From Microvirga puerhi (lineage in GTDB: Bacteria; Pseudomonadota; Alphaproteobacteria; Rhizobiales; Beijerinckiaceae), in contig NZ_JAIRBM010000018.1 of NCBI RefSeq assembly GCF_020089865.1, forward strand, positions 42,251 through 106,250: DNA of 64,000 bases, in the 5' to 3' direction. The translations under genes were made by a program, and so were the position numbers. Below the pieces are notes generated by a model. It had not been told where the DNA came from. It saw nothing but the letters and a program-made list of their open reading frames with translations, and did no database searches. Every line of letters begins with the position of its first letter. The first letter of the stretch is position 1. Positions 8,875 through 17,768 of this stretch are shown in pieces.

Positions 8875-10430
8875 TGCAGACCTTTACGCTTCGCAAGCCA
8901 GAGGTACGGTCGCGGCACGGCCTTGTTGCCGCGCAGAACCGCCATGCCGCGGAGGCGGGTGCAGCTATCTTGGCCAACGGGGGCAATGCGATGGATGCCG
9001 CCGTCGTGACGGCGCTGGTCCTCAGCGTGGTCGAGCCGTGGCTCTCCGGCGTTGGCGGAGGCGGATTTCTGCTCCATGCGGACGGCATGACCGGTGCCGT
9101 GAACACTCTCGACTTCAACGTGACGTCCCCGCAGGGACTGAACCCGACCGACTATCCGCTCGCAGGCTCAAAAACCGGAAACTGGTTCGACTGGCCGTCC
9201 GTCGAGGGCGACCGGAACATTTCGGGCTATGGCTCCATTTGTGTTCCGGGCGCAGTCGCCGGTTTTGCCGAGGCGCTGTCGCGGTTCGGCACGATCTCGT
9301 GGGCGGACGCGCTCCAGCCAGCCATCGAACATGCCGAGCGCGGATTGGAGGTGGACTGGTTCACCTCGCTCTCCCTCGCGGTCGAGGGCGCCGCGCTGGC
9401 GAAATATCCGGCGACGGCGGAGATCTTTCTCGACAACGGTAGGGCTCCTCGGGCCGGCGATCGGGATGGAGTGCAGTATCGTCCTATGCCCAACAAGGCG
9501 AAGCTCCTCAAACGGCTTGCGGCGGTAGGGGCGCGTGACTTCTATGAAGGAGAAACGGCACGGATTCTGGTCGAGGATCTCAATGCGGGTGGATCCCGGA
9601 TCGATGCGAGTGATTTCGCGGCCTATCGGCCCCAGTGGTGCGAGCCTCTCGTTACTACTTACCGCGACCTCGAGATCAATGCGATACCCGGCTTGAGCGG
9701 AGGCCCGACCTTCGTCGATGCCTGTGCTCGTCTTGAGTCCTTCGATCTTTCGGCTCGCGTTGCCATGGCGGATGCCGCACTCGCCTATGCCACGGCGATC
9801 CGCGATGCCTATGAGAAACGCCTGACAACGATGGGGCATGCCGCGACACCCGAGGCCGGCTGCACGACTCACCTCAGCGTCGTGGATTCCACGGGCACCA
9901 TGGTGTCTCTCACCAATACGCTGCTGTCGCGTTTCGGCTCCAAGGTGGTCCTGCCAAAGGCCGGCATCCTGATGAACAACGGGGTCATGTGGTTCGACCC
10001 GCGCCCGCACCAGCCGAACTCGATCAAGGGCGGCGTGAAGCCGCTCGCCAACATGTGTCCCTTGATCGTGAAGAAAGGCGGCGGACCGATATTGGCCATC
10101 GGTGCCGCTGGTGGACGGACAATTTTTCCGACGGTGCTGCAGATCATCTCCTATATGGCGGATCGCGGTCTTTCCTTGGAGGATGCGTTCCATGTGCCGC
10201 GCATCGACGCGAGCACCCCGACGATCCGCGTCAACGCCAAGGCGGATCCGGCAGTCTCGGCAACGGTCGGCACGCGCTACCCGGTCGAGATTGTTGAAGA
10301 CACGCTTTATCCGGTGAACTTCGCGATTCCGTCCGCCGTGATGCGGGACGGAGTAGAAAATGTTGGCATGGCGCATCCAACTAGCCCCTGGGCCGCGGTC
10401 GCGGTCGAAAGCCTCGCTGATGATCACTGA
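8874..10430 (+). CDS. gamma-glutamyltransferase-family Ntn hydrolase
   Basis: A 518-residue member of the GGT family, autoprocessed N-terminal-nucleophile hydrolases. Family signatures: HGLVAAQNRHAAEAG, GGNAMDAAVVTALVL, GVGGGGF, and the processing site in GCTTHLSVVD, where the second Thr is the expected nucleophile. Unlike periplasmic GGT, no signal peptide is present, so it probably works in the cytoplasm; oxamate amidohydrolase HpxW is a related cytoplasmic enzyme. The start at 8874 overlaps the deacetylase stop by one base (TGATG); upstream in-frame starts lie inside that gene. It overlaps the following ATPase gene by 11 bases. Function inferred: release of an amide- or gamma-glutamyl-linked group from the imported substrate. 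Confidence 0.85.
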   Translation: MQTFTLRKPEVRSRHGLVAAQNRHAAEAGAAILANGGNAMDAAVVTALVLSVVEPWLSGVGGGGFLLHADGMTGAVNTLDFNVTSPQGLNPTDYPLAGSKTGNWFDWPSVEGDRNISGYGSICVPGAVAGFAEALSRFGTISWADALQPAIEHAERGLEVDWFTSLSLAVEGAALAKYPATAEIFLDNGRAPRAGDRDGVQYRPMPNKAKLLKRLAAVGARDFYEGETARILVEDLNAGGSRIDASDFAAYRPQWCEPLVTTYRDLEINAIPGLSGGPTFVDACARLESFDLSARVAMADAALAYATAIRDAYEKRLTTMGHAATPEAGCTTHLSVVDSTGTMVSLTNTLLSRFGSKVVLPKAGILMNNGVMWFDPRPHQPNSIKGGVKPLANMCPLIVKKGGGPILAIGAAGGRTIFPTVLQIISYMADRGLSLEDAFHVPRIDASTPTIRVNAKADPAVSATVGTRYPVEIVEDTLYPVNFAIPSAVMRDGVENVGMAHPTSPWAAVAVESLADDH

Positions 10431-11418
10431 TGGCGCGCGGCAGGACGAGGGGCCGGTCCTCGCCATCAAGGATCTTCGGATCCAGATTGGCGGCATCGAC
10501 GTGGTCGATGGTGTCTCGCTCTCGGCGAGCCGGGGGCGCATTCTCGCCATCGTCGGCGAGAGCGGCTGCGGGAAGAGCCTGACCGCCCTGTCGATCCTTC
10601 GACTTCTCCCGAAGGCAGCTAAGATTGTCGATGGCCGGGTCGAGCTGGACGGAGGGGACCTCGCGCATCTGCCCGAAAAGGACCTGGAAGACATCCGGGG
10701 CAACAAGGCATCGATCATATTTCAGGAGCCGATCGCATCGCTGAATCCGCTCATGCGCGTCGGAGCGCAGGTGGAAGAGGCGCTGCGCCTTCATCGCGGT
10801 CTCTCGCGCGCCGAGGCATGGCGCGAGGCGGTCGCAATGCTCGCGAGCGTCGGCATCCCGGATCCTGAACGGCGGGCCAAGCAATATCCGTTCGAACTAT
10901 CGGGCGGCATGTGCCAGCGCGTGATGATCGCGGCGGCGCTGATCTGCCGTCCGCGCCTCTTGATCGCCGACGAACCGACGACAGCCCTTGACGTGACCAT
11001 CCAGGCGCAAATCCTCGACCTGATGAAGCGCTTACGCGATGAAGTCGGCACGTCCATCATCATCATTACGCACGACATGGGCGTCGTGGCCGAAATGGCC
11101 GACGATGTCGCAGTCATGTATGGGGGCAGGGTGGTCGAGCAGGGGCCCGTCGATACAATCTTCGCGGCCCCGGCCCATCCCTATACCCACCTCCTGTTGA
11201 CAACGGTTCCGCGCCTCGACGGACATCGCAAGAGTTCGCTTCGGACGATCGAGGGCATCGTTCCCAGCGTCGACCAGTGGCCGCAGGGTTGCCGATTTCG
11301 CAGCCGTTGTCCTCTGGCGACGGATGTCTGTGCACAGCGGCCGCCCCTCGATCCGGTCGACGCGGCCGGACATGACGCGGCCTGCTGGCATACGGACCGC
11401 CTGATGGAGCTTGCATGA
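10420..11418 (+). CDS. ABC transporter ATP-binding protein (DppD/OppD-like)
   Basis: A 332-residue ATPase. Walker A GESGCGKS near residues 46-53, Q-loop [12 protein letters not shown], signature LSGGMCQRV (Met where Gln is usual, common in DppD), Walker [13 protein letters not shown] and H-loop ITHD. The C-terminal oligopeptide-transporter extension has the four-cysteine pattern (CRFRSRCP, then two further Cys) found in OppD/DppD. The start at 10420 overlaps the GGT stop; the frame could open at 10360, but that would lie deep inside GGT. It overlaps its partner by ATGA. Confidence 0.9.
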   Translation: MITDGARQDEGPVLAIKDLRIQIGGIDVVDGVSLSASRGRILAIVGESGCGKSLTALSILRLLPKAAKIVDGRVELDGGDLAHLPEKDLEDIRGNKASIIFQEPIASLNPLMRVGAQVEEALRLHRGLSRAEAWREAVAMLASVGIPDPERRAKQYPFELSGGMCQRVMIAAALICRPRLLIADEPTTALDVTIQAQILDLMKRLRDEVGTSIIIITHDMGVVAEMADDVAVMYGGRVVEQGPVDTIFAAPAHPYTHLLLTTVPRLDGHRKSSLRTIEGIVPSVDQWPQGCRFRSRCPLATDVCAQRPPLDPVDAAGHDAACWHTDRLMELA

Positions 11419-12401
11419 CCGAGCCAGCTTCACCTCTCCTCAGCGTACGTGATCTCAAAGTCCACTTCCCGGTCCGCGGGTCCGAGGGTGGCGTGGTCAA
11501 GGCCGTCGACGGCATTTCTTTCAACATTCCGTTCGGCCGCACGGTCGCGCTGGTGGGCGAAAGCGGCTGCGGGAAGTCGACGACCGCGTACGGTATCATC
11601 GGTCTCGAACAGATCACGTCCGGATCGATCAGGTTCGATGGAAACGAGATTTCGCATCTGGACAAGCGCGCCCGCCATGATCTCGCAACCGCAATTCAGA
11701 TTGTCTTCCAGGATCCGAGCGCCGCGCTCAATCCGAAGATGACGATTGGCGACAGCATCGGCGAACCGCTGGCCATTCAAGGCTGGCGTAAGGAAGAGAG
11801 GCGGCGGCGCGTGAGCGAGCTTCTCGATCGCGTCGGTCTGCCCGCGACCTATACGGAGCGGACGCCCAACGCACTGTCCGGCGGCCAGCGGCAGCGCGTA
11901 GTGATCGCCAGGGCTCTCGCCTTGTCGCCGAAGCTTCTCGTCCTCGACGAGCCGGTCTCGGCACTGGACGTGTCAATTCGTTCCCAGATCCTTAATCTTC
12001 TCATGGAGCTTCAGAAGGAGCTTGGCCTATCCTATCTGTTCATCTCCCATGACCTGTCAGTTGTGCGGCATCTGGCCGATGAGGTCGTCGTCATGTATCT
12101 CGGGACCGTCGTCGAACAAGGCGAAACCGGTGCATTGTTCGAAGCGCCCCAACATCCCTACACGCAGGCGTTGATCTCAGCGATTCCGCTGCCCGACCCA
12201 CGGGCTCAGCGCGCGCGGGAGCGCATTATCCTCAAGGGCGACCTGCCGAGCCCGCTCAATCCACCTGTGGGATGTCCGTTTGTCGGCCGTTGCCCGATCC
12301 GTATCGATCCGTGCAGCACTATTCGTCCATCGCTGCAGCCTGCGGCGAGCGACACTCTCGCCGCGTGCCTGGTGCGTGCACCCGCCCCATTGGCAGCCTG
12401 A
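11415..12401 (+). CDS. ABC transporter ATP-binding protein (DppF/OppF-like)
   Basis: A 328-residue partner ATPase of the importer. Walker A GESGCGKS at about 48-55, Q-loop IVFQDPSAALNPKMTI, signature LSGGQRQRV, Walker B LLVLDEPVSALDVSI and H-loop ISHDLSVVRHLADEV. The C-terminal extension has the Cys-containing segment GCPFVGRCPIRIDPC typical of OppF/DppF. It overlaps the DppD-like gene by ATGA and is followed 28 bases later by ridA-like. Confidence 0.9.
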   Translation: MTEPASPLLSVRDLKVHFPVRGSEGGVVKAVDGISFNIPFGRTVALVGESGCGKSTTAYGIIGLEQITSGSIRFDGNEISHLDKRARHDLATAIQIVFQDPSAALNPKMTIGDSIGEPLAIQGWRKEERRRRVSELLDRVGLPATYTERTPNALSGGQRQRVVIARALALSPKLLVLDEPVSALDVSIRSQILNLLMELQKELGLSYLFISHDLSVVRHLADEVVVMYLGTVVEQGETGALFEAPQHPYTQALISAIPLPDPRAQRARERIILKGDLPSPLNPPVGCPFVGRCPIRIDPCSTIRPSLQPAASDTLAACLVRAPAPLAA

Positions 12402-12429
12402 TCCGGCATCTGCTTAAGGCGTCCAGACA

Positions 12430-12831
12430 ATGATCGAAAGAAAGAATCCACCAAACCTCGCTCCGCCCGTTGGCCGCTACCATCACCTGACGGTCATTCC
12501 AGCCGGCAGCGACATTCTGGCCATCGCAGGTCAGGTCGGTCTTGCTGAGGACGGGTCCCTGCCGGACACCGTCGAAGAGCAGCTTTCCAACGCATTCGCG
12601 AATGTCACGCGCATCCTGCAAAGTGAGGGGCTCGATCATCGGGCCGTGTTCAAAATCAACATGTGGCTCACGCAGCCGATCGAGCGCGAGCGCTATGTGC
12701 AGATTTGGCGCAGTTTTCATAACGACGAGCCACCTGCCTCCATGTTCGCCTACGTTTCCGCTATGATCCGTCCGGAATATTTTGTTGAGGTCGAGGCGTG
12801 GGCGGCACGCCCTGCACGCGGGGCTCCGTAA
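12430..12831 (+). CDS. RidA/YjgF/YER057c family protein
   Basis: A 133-residue RidA-family protein. RidA proteins hydrolyse reactive enamine/imine intermediates produced by PLP or amine-oxidising enzymes, or act as amidohydrolases in catabolic operons. The fold is recognisable from GQVGLAEDGSLPDTVEEQLSNAFANV and the C-terminal YFVEVEAWAA; the Arg of the archetypal motif is not conserved in the usual place (region SAMIRPEYFVEVEA), so it may be a non-RidA subgroup. Position as the last gene of the operon suggests it handles an intermediate of the same pathway. Confidence 0.82.
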   Translation: MIERKNPPNLAPPVGRYHHLTVIPAGSDILAIAGQVGLAEDGSLPDTVEEQLSNAFANVTRILQSEGLDHRAVFKINMWLTQPIERERYVQIWRSFHNDEPPASMFAYVSAMIRPEYFVEVEAWAARPARGAP

Positions 12832-13081
12832 TTTTTAGCGGATCTGCGCACGGACTGGTCTCGCTCTTGCCGAAATAGTCGACCGGATGCGCTCTTGTCG
12901 CACTGACCCGTGAGAGCACGGCATGATGCCGGCAACGTTCGGGGTCCTGTTCGGGATCATTTCGAAGGATCTCTGCTGGCCTGATTTACCCATTCGGGGG
13001 GAGAATGGCGGCGTGTTGCCTATTTCGAAGAGCAGTGGGAAAAGGGGCAGTGCATTGGCTTCAGAGCAAAAGGGACACGCA

Positions 13082-13555
13082 ATGGCGAAGAATACGATTT
13101 GCCTCTGGTACGATAAGGATGCCGAGGCTGCCGCCCGCTTCTATTCCGAGACCTTTCCTGACAGTGCGGTGGGGGCGATACACCGCGCGCCGGGTGACTA
13201 CCCGGACGGCAAAAGGGGTGAGGTGCTGGTCGTCGAATTCACGGTTGCGGGCGTTGCCTGTATCGGACTCAATGGAGGTTCGGCGTTCAAACATAACGAG
13301 GCCTTCTCGTTCCAGATCGCCACGGACGATCAGGCAGAGACCGATCGCTACTGGAACGCCATCGTCGGCAACGGCGGCCAGGAGAGCGAGTGTGGCTGGT
13401 GCAAAGACAGATGGGGCGTGTCTTGGCAAATTACGCCGCGCATTCTGATGGAAGCGATGGCGGCAGGCGGTGCTGAGGCCAAACGCGCGTTTGATGCGAT
13501 GATGACCATGAAGAAGATCGACATCGCCGCGATCGAGGCGGCGCGACGCGGTTGA
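13082..13555 (+). CDS. VOC-superfamily protein (PhnB/3-demethylubiquinone methyltransferase-like domain)
   Basis: A 157-residue glyoxalase-fold protein of the PhnB-like group. Typical landmarks are NTICLWYDKDAEAAARFY, FPDSAVG, VLVVEFTVAG, LNGGSAFKHNEAFSFQI, ETDRYWNAI, GWCKDRWGVSWQI and PRILMEAM. Function is unknown for the group. Start at 13082 chosen for the match to family N-termini and an AAGGGA upstream; the frame stays open back to 12923 but that part has no family similarity. Transcribed alone; no operon link to ridA is seen across the 250-base gap. Confidence 0.85.
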   Translation: MAKNTICLWYDKDAEAAARFYSETFPDSAVGAIHRAPGDYPDGKRGEVLVVEFTVAGVACIGLNGGSAFKHNEAFSFQIATDDQAETDRYWNAIVGNGGQESECGWCKDRWGVSWQITPRILMEAMAAGGAEAKRAFDAMMTMKKIDIAAIEAARRG

Positions 13556-13764
13556 TGTTCCATCGCAGAGGCTGACCAAGTTGCCACCAGCAGCTGTCCA
13601 TTCCTGGCAATTCTCAGGCTCGGCACAGGGACTCGGCAGCTCGACCAGAGCGAGAATTTGGAGGGTGCGGGGGTATCCTGGTCTGACCTGAAACAGGCTT
13701 TGTGATACGACTAGGCTTGTAAGATGCCGCTTCGACGGTGGCGGCCAACAGGAAGGAAGATGTT

Positions 13765-14001
13765 ATGTCGAGGTCGCCAGGGGGACGCCGCCCACCTGAT
13801 CCTTTGAAGGCCGCGGAAGCTGCCTTCAAAAAGGTCACAACAAAGCCGATCGAAGGCCCTCCGAAGGCTCCATCCATCCCAGGCGTCAAGGAGACCGTTA
13901 CCTTGCGCATTGACCAGGATGTGCTCGAATATTTCCAGCAGGACGGCCCGGGATGGCAAGACCGCATCAATGTCGCGTTACGGAAGGCGGCAGGTAAGTA
14001 G
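13765..14001 (+). CDS. brnA: BrnA-family antitoxin (orphan)
   Basis: A 78-residue protein with the BrnA pattern: a basic, proline-rich N-terminus, then VTLRIDQDVLEYFQQDGPGWQDRINVALRKA, the ribbon-helix-helix-like DNA-binding segment of BrnT/BrnA systems. AGGAAGG lies 8 bases before the ATG at 13765; the ATG at 13738 has no such site. BrnA normally follows its RNase toxin BrnT, but the bases upstream (13556-13764) encode no BrnT and none follows, so this antitoxin stands alone; it may retain a role as a regulator or protect against a toxin encoded elsewhere. Confidence 0.78.
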   Translation: MSRSPGGRRPPDPLKAAEAAFKKVTTKPIEGPPKAPSIPGVKETVTLRIDQDVLEYFQQDGPGWQDRINVALRKAAGK

Positions 14002-14308
14002 GGTAGGAGTTGTCTCGTGAACAGAGGAACTCCAATACTGAGTAGGACGACACAGGCTGCAATCTTCTCGGTAAACGTCCCGGGCGTGGCTGCCCAAGGT
14101 CCTGGCCCCGTTCACTGAACTTGTGCGGACTGCAAGCTCCAGGCTGCGTTCTCTCCCGTGCACCTCGTTGGGATCGGCCAAGCCGGTCTATCCTTACCGC
14201 TTGGGATGATGCCACGTTCAGCCGGACCACCGCTCCCTTGCACCCGGCATGAAACGGCCTAGATTCAACCATAATGGGCAACTTCAGGTCGGAGCCAGAG
14301 CATTCCGA
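14002..14308. other. intergenic region
   Basis: About 300 bases between the orphan antitoxin and the HTH gene. Only short frames without ribosome sites are present. I see no repeat, terminator or RNA gene. Confidence 0.4.
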
Positions 14309-14551
14309 ATGCCGCTATTCACCCCCGAGCAGTGCCGCGCCGCCCGTGGCCTCCTGGACTGGACCCAGGAGGAACTCGCCGAACGCGCGGAGGTCTCGCG
14401 CAGCACCATCCGAGACTTCGAAAATAGTCGTCATCATCTCCATCCCACGACGGCGAACCAAGTCGTGGCGGCCTTGGAGAGAGGCGGGGCATTGCTGATC
14501 CCTTCCGACGAGGCCGGTCCCGGAGTGCGACTTCGGAAGCCCATTGGCTAG
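14309..14551 (+). CDS. small XRE-type helix-turn-helix protein
   Basis: An 80-residue protein that is almost all HTH: MPLFTPEQCRAARGLLDWTQ, EELAERAEVSRSTIRDFEN (helix-turn-helix) and a C-terminal segment with LERGGALLIPSDEAGPGVRL. This compact form is common in Methylobacterium-like genomes and of unknown target. The start at 14309 matches family N-termini, though the ribosome site is weak; an in-frame ATG at 14249 cannot be excluded. No adjacent partner gene is seen. Confidence 0.72.
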   Translation: MPLFTPEQCRAARGLLDWTQEELAERAEVSRSTIRDFENSRHHLHPTTANQVVAALERGGALLIPSDEAGPGVRLRKPIG

Positions 14552-14661
14552 AAGCTGAGCACGGCCTCGATCACCGAAAGCCTGTGCTAGAACCTATAGG
14601 CCGGTATCCCAGTCGCGGTGGGGCTGATTGCCTGATGGATCATCACGCGTGCGGTCTGTCC

Positions 14662-15033
14662 CTATCCAGGTGGGGTCTGATCCACCTCCACATCCGCTGC
14701 CGGAACGGCCTTAATACCCTCCCTCCGGTCGCGGTAGAGCGCCGCCCGCGCGAGCAGCATCAAGGTCACCGGCGTGGTCAGGGTGACGAATACGGCGATC
14801 AGGACCTCGTGAACGACCGGCCGCGTCTCGAGCACGCTGAAGCAGAGTGCTGATCCGGCCAGAATGCTTGCCATGCCAACGGTCGTGCCGAGTGTGGGCG
14901 CATGAACGCGGGCATAGAACGTGCGAAGCCGGAGCAGCCCGAGCGATCCAATCAGGGTGACGGTTGCTCCGACCAGCAGGCAGAAGGCGGTCAGCAGCGC
15001 GGCCCAAGCTGGCAAGGTCCCTGTTGCACTCAT
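14662..15033 (-). CDS. mnhG: Na+/H+ antiporter (Mrp/Mnh) subunit G
   Basis: A 123-residue membrane protein, last gene of the antiporter operon. Three hydrophobic segments are visible (ALLTAFCLLVGATVTLIGSL, GMASILAGSALCFSVL, VLIAVFVTLTTPVTLMLLA) with the conserved LLRLRTFYARVHAPTLGTT loop of MnhG/PhaG. Start at 15033 overlaps the mnhF stop (ATGA); longer frames upstream are the shadow of mnhF. A charged tail follows the last helix. Confidence 0.9.
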   Translation of the reverse strand: MSATGTLPAWAALLTAFCLLVGATVTLIGSLGLLRLRTFYARVHAPTLGTTVGMASILAGSALCFSVLETRPVVHEVLIAVFVTLTTPVTLMLLARAALYRDRREGIKAVPAADVEVDQTPPG

Positions 15034-15314
15034 TCGATCACCTCTCCACGCATCAGGAACTTGGCAAGCGCCACGGTCGAGACGAATCCGAGAAGGCCGA
15101 TGACGAGCGCGGCCTCGAAATACAGCGTGCTGCCTGTACGGACGCCGAATGTGATCAGCATCAGCATGGCACTCACGTAGAGAGAGTCCAATCCGAGGAT
15201 CCGATCCTGCGCTCGTGGTCCCACGACGAGGCGGTAGGTGGCGCAACACATCGACAAGCCCAGCATGACCTGGGCGGCAATGATAGCCCATCCGAGGATA
15301 GCAAGAGCGCTCAT
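15030..15314 (-). CDS. mnhF: Na+/H+ antiporter (Mrp/Mnh) subunit F
   Basis: A 94-residue subunit with three predicted helices and the conserved RLVVGPRAQDRILGLDSLYV loop of MnhF/PhaF. It overlaps both neighbours by four bases (mnhE upstream, mnhG downstream), which implies strict coupling of translation. Confidence 0.9.
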   Translation of the reverse strand: MSALAILGWAIIAAQVMLGLSMCCATYRLVVGPRAQDRILGLDSLYVSAMLMLITFGVRTGSTLYFEAALVIGLLGFVSTVALAKFLMRGEVIE

Positions 15315-15799
15315 TCGAAGATCTCTATCAGCCGCCGCTCATAGCGGTCCTTGATGAGCCGGATCCACGCGGTTTCGTCGCTCAGGTCCAGAACGTGCAG
15401 CAACAGGGTTCCCTGGGCGGCATCGTAATTCACCCAGATCGTTCCGGGCGTCGAGGTGATGATGATGGACAATACCGCGAGCCCATGGCGGCTGCGCAGC
15501 TCGAGCGGGATCGACAGGAAGCCGGCGTTCATACCGGGCTGCCGGGAACCGAGGATGATGCGGCCGACGGCGATGTTGGAGCGGAGGATGTCGATCAGCA
15601 CCATGCCTGCAAGACGCAGGGCTACCCCAGGGCGACGGATGTGCGGCTTCTCAGGCCGCAGGGCTGCCATCGCCCAGGAGGCAAGAACAGCGAGGACGGC
15701 ACCAAGGACAATCTGACCAGATGAGACGCTCTGATTCAGCAGGAGCCACAGGACGAGCAGGGCGGCCGAGAGGAGGGGGTAGGGCAAGAGCCAGCTCAT
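15311..15799 (-). CDS. mnhE: Na+/H+ antiporter (Mrp/Mnh) subunit E
   Basis: A 162-residue subunit. Two N-terminal helices (LLSAALLVLWLLLNQSVSSG, IVLGAVLAVLASWAMAAL) are followed by the MnhE body with LIDILRSNIAVGRIILG, SIIITSTPGTIWVNYD and the C-terminal LLLHVLDLSDE. Start at 15799 overlaps the mnhD stop; the frame extends farther upstream only as a shadow of mnhD. Confidence 0.9.
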   Translation of the reverse strand: MSWLLPYPLLSAALLVLWLLLNQSVSSGQIVLGAVLAVLASWAMAALRPEKPHIRRPGVALRLAGMVLIDILRSNIAVGRIILGSRQPGMNAGFLSIPLELRSRHGLAVLSIIITSTPGTIWVNYDAAQGTLLLHVLDLSDETAWIRLIKDRYERRLIEIFE

Positions 15800-17427
15800 G
15801 GACCACTCCCCCCCTCGCGCGACCCGGCCCTCGGCGCCGACAGCACACCCGTGACGTAATCCTGCGGAGTCTGCAGGGCCTGCGTCGTCGCCTCCATGTA
15901 GCGCATCGCCGGCCCGCCGGCGACCGTCAGGCCAAGGCAGAGCAGCAACAGGCACAATACCGGAGCCATCTCGATGACGCGCACCCGGGGAACGCTGTCA
16001 TCCATGCGGGCCCAGAAGCTGCTGATCCCGGTCCGTGTCATGGCGATCACCGTCGCCAAGCCCGACGCTGTTAGGAGGCCGATCAGAATCCAAGTCGACG
16101 GCTGGACCGCAGGGCCGTCCATCTTCAGCATAGCCGCCATCATGCCGAATTTACCGATAAAGCCGGCCAGGGGCGGCAGCCCGGCCAAGAGCAACGTGCA
16201 GGCGATGAAGCTGCCGCCGAGGAGGGCCACCGTGGCGGGAATGGCCACGCCGACCTCGTCCTCCGGATAGTCCTCATCGCCCTCGCCATAGGCCTCCATC
16301 GTAACGGCCAGCACATCGGCTCCGGGATCGCGCAGGCGCTCGACCAGTTCGACGAGCAGGAAGAGGGCAGAAATACCCAAGGTGGAGCTGACGAGATAGA
16401 ACAGGGCCGAGCCTATGACCGCGCCGCTCCCGGTGCCGATGGCCGCGATCAGCGTCCCAGACGAGACGAGTACGCTGCAACCCGCGAGCCGCGTCAGGGA
16501 CTGTGACGCCAGAATGCCTGCCGTGCCGAATACGATGGTCAGCATACCTCCGAACAGCAGCCACTCCCCGCCGAACCCGGCAAGGGAACTTGCCTCGGTG
16601 CCGAAGATCAGCGTCCATAGGCGAAGGATCACGTAAACGCCGAGCTTGCTCATGATGGCGAACATGGCGGCAGACGGCGCGGAAGCGGCCGCGTAGGTGG
16701 TTGGGAGCCAGAAGTTGAGCGGCCATGCGCCGGCCTTCAACAGGAAGGCAGTGCCGAGAACCGCTGCCGAGGCGGCAAACATCGTCGCGTCGCTTGATGC
16801 TAAGGTAGGAACACGGCGAGCAAGATCCGCCATGTTGAGCGTCCCTGTGGCACCATATGCCAGGCTCGCGCCGATCAGGAAAAGGAAGGACCCTGTCAGG
16901 TTGATGGCGATGTAGGTAAGCCCCGCCCTGACCCGCATGACCCCACCCCCGTGCAGGACGAGGCCATAGGAGGCTGCGAGCAGCACCTCGAAGAATACGA
17001 AGAGATTGAAGAGGTCACCGGTCAGAAAGGCGCCGTTGAGGCCCATGAGCTGGAGCTGGAAGATCGTATGGAACCGCGGCCCCGCGCGATGCCAGCGCGC
17101 GAGTGCGTACAGGAGCGACGCGATGCCCAGCACACTCGTCAGCACCAGCATGAGGGCGGAGAGGCGATCGAGCACCAGCACGATGCCGAAGGGCGCTGGC
17201 CAGTTTCCGAGTTGATAGACCTTCACGGCCGATCCGCCCGTCCCGGCAAGGGGCATGTCGGCCTGGCGCAGCAGGATGATAGAGACGATCAACAGGGTGA
17301 CTGTCGTCACAATTCCGATTCCGGCCTTGAGAGTGCGGCGACGCTCGTCGAGCAGCAGCATCACTGCCCCGGAGACGAGCGGCAGCAGGATCGGCATGAT
17401 GATGAGGTGATCGAGCATACCCGTCAT
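15796..17427 (-). CDS. mnhD: Na+/H+ antiporter (Mrp/Mnh) subunit D
   Basis: A 543-residue NuoN/NuoM-like proton-translocating subunit with about 14 helices. Signature regions: FHTIFQLQLMGLNGAFLTGDLFNLFVFFEVLLAASYGL with the buried Glu, LLKAGAWPLNFWLPTTYAAASAPSAAMFAIMSKLGVY (conserved Lys and loop) and LAGLPPLAGFIGKFGM. An acidic insertion (EAYGEGDEDYPEDEVG) separates two helices. It overlaps mnhC and mnhE by ATGA. Confidence 0.92.
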   Translation of the reverse strand: MTGMLDHLIIMPILLPLVSGAVMLLLDERRRTLKAGIGIVTTVTLLIVSIILLRQADMPLAGTGGSAVKVYQLGNWPAPFGIVLVLDRLSALMLVLTSVLGIASLLYALARWHRAGPRFHTIFQLQLMGLNGAFLTGDLFNLFVFFEVLLAASYGLVLHGGGVMRVRAGLTYIAINLTGSFLFLIGASLAYGATGTLNMADLARRVPTLASSDATMFAASAAVLGTAFLLKAGAWPLNFWLPTTYAAASAPSAAMFAIMSKLGVYVILRLWTLIFGTEASSLAGFGGEWLLFGGMLTIVFGTAGILASQSLTRLAGCSVLVSSGTLIAAIGTGSGAVIGSALFYLVSSTLGISALFLLVELVERLRDPGADVLAVTMEAYGEGDEDYPEDEVGVAIPATVALLGGSFIACTLLLAGLPPLAGFIGKFGMMAAMLKMDGPAVQPSTWILIGLLTASGLATVIAMTRTGISSFWARMDDSVPRVRVIEMAPVLCLLLLCLGLTVAGGPAMRYMEATTQALQTPQDYVTGVLSAPRAGSREGGSGP

Positions 17428-17768
17428 CGCACATCCTCTCGGCCATCCACGTGATCCGTTCCCGTGAGGCCCCGCGAGGCCAGCAGGACGACGAGGAACA
17501 GGGCCGTCATGGCAAAGCTGATGACGATAGCGGTAAGGACCAGCGCCTGCGGCAGGGGATCAGTGAAAAGCGCTGGGTCGATGGCCTCGGTGGTTTCGAG
17601 GACCGGTGGCGCCCCGACCCGCAGGCGACCCATGCCGAAGATGAACAGGTTAACGGCATAGGACAGCAGCGACAGGCCGATGATGACCTGGAAGGTTCGG
17701 GGACGCAGCAGAAGCCACACGCCGGAAGTGGTGAGGATGCCGACTGCGAGCGCGAAGATGAGCTCCAT
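17424..17768 (-). CDS. mnhC: Na+/H+ antiporter (Mrp/Mnh) subunit C
   Basis: A 114-residue NuoK-like subunit of three helices: MELIFALAVGILTTSGVWLLL, RTFQVIIGLSLLSYAVNLFIF with the conserved motif, and LPQALVLTAIVISFAMTALFLVVLL. The start at 17768 shares a base with the mnhA stop (TGATG). It overlaps mnhD by ATGA. Confidence 0.92.
   Translation of the reverse strand: MELIFALAVGILTTSGVWLLLRPRTFQVIIGLSLLSYAVNLFIFGMGRLRVGAPPVLETTEAIDPALFTDPLPQALVLTAIVISFAMTALFLVVLLASRGLTGTDHVDGREDVR

Noticed and set aside
9168..10718. A 516-residue minus-strand frame
   Set aside because: Antisense shadow of the gamma-glutamyltransferase and DppD-like genes.
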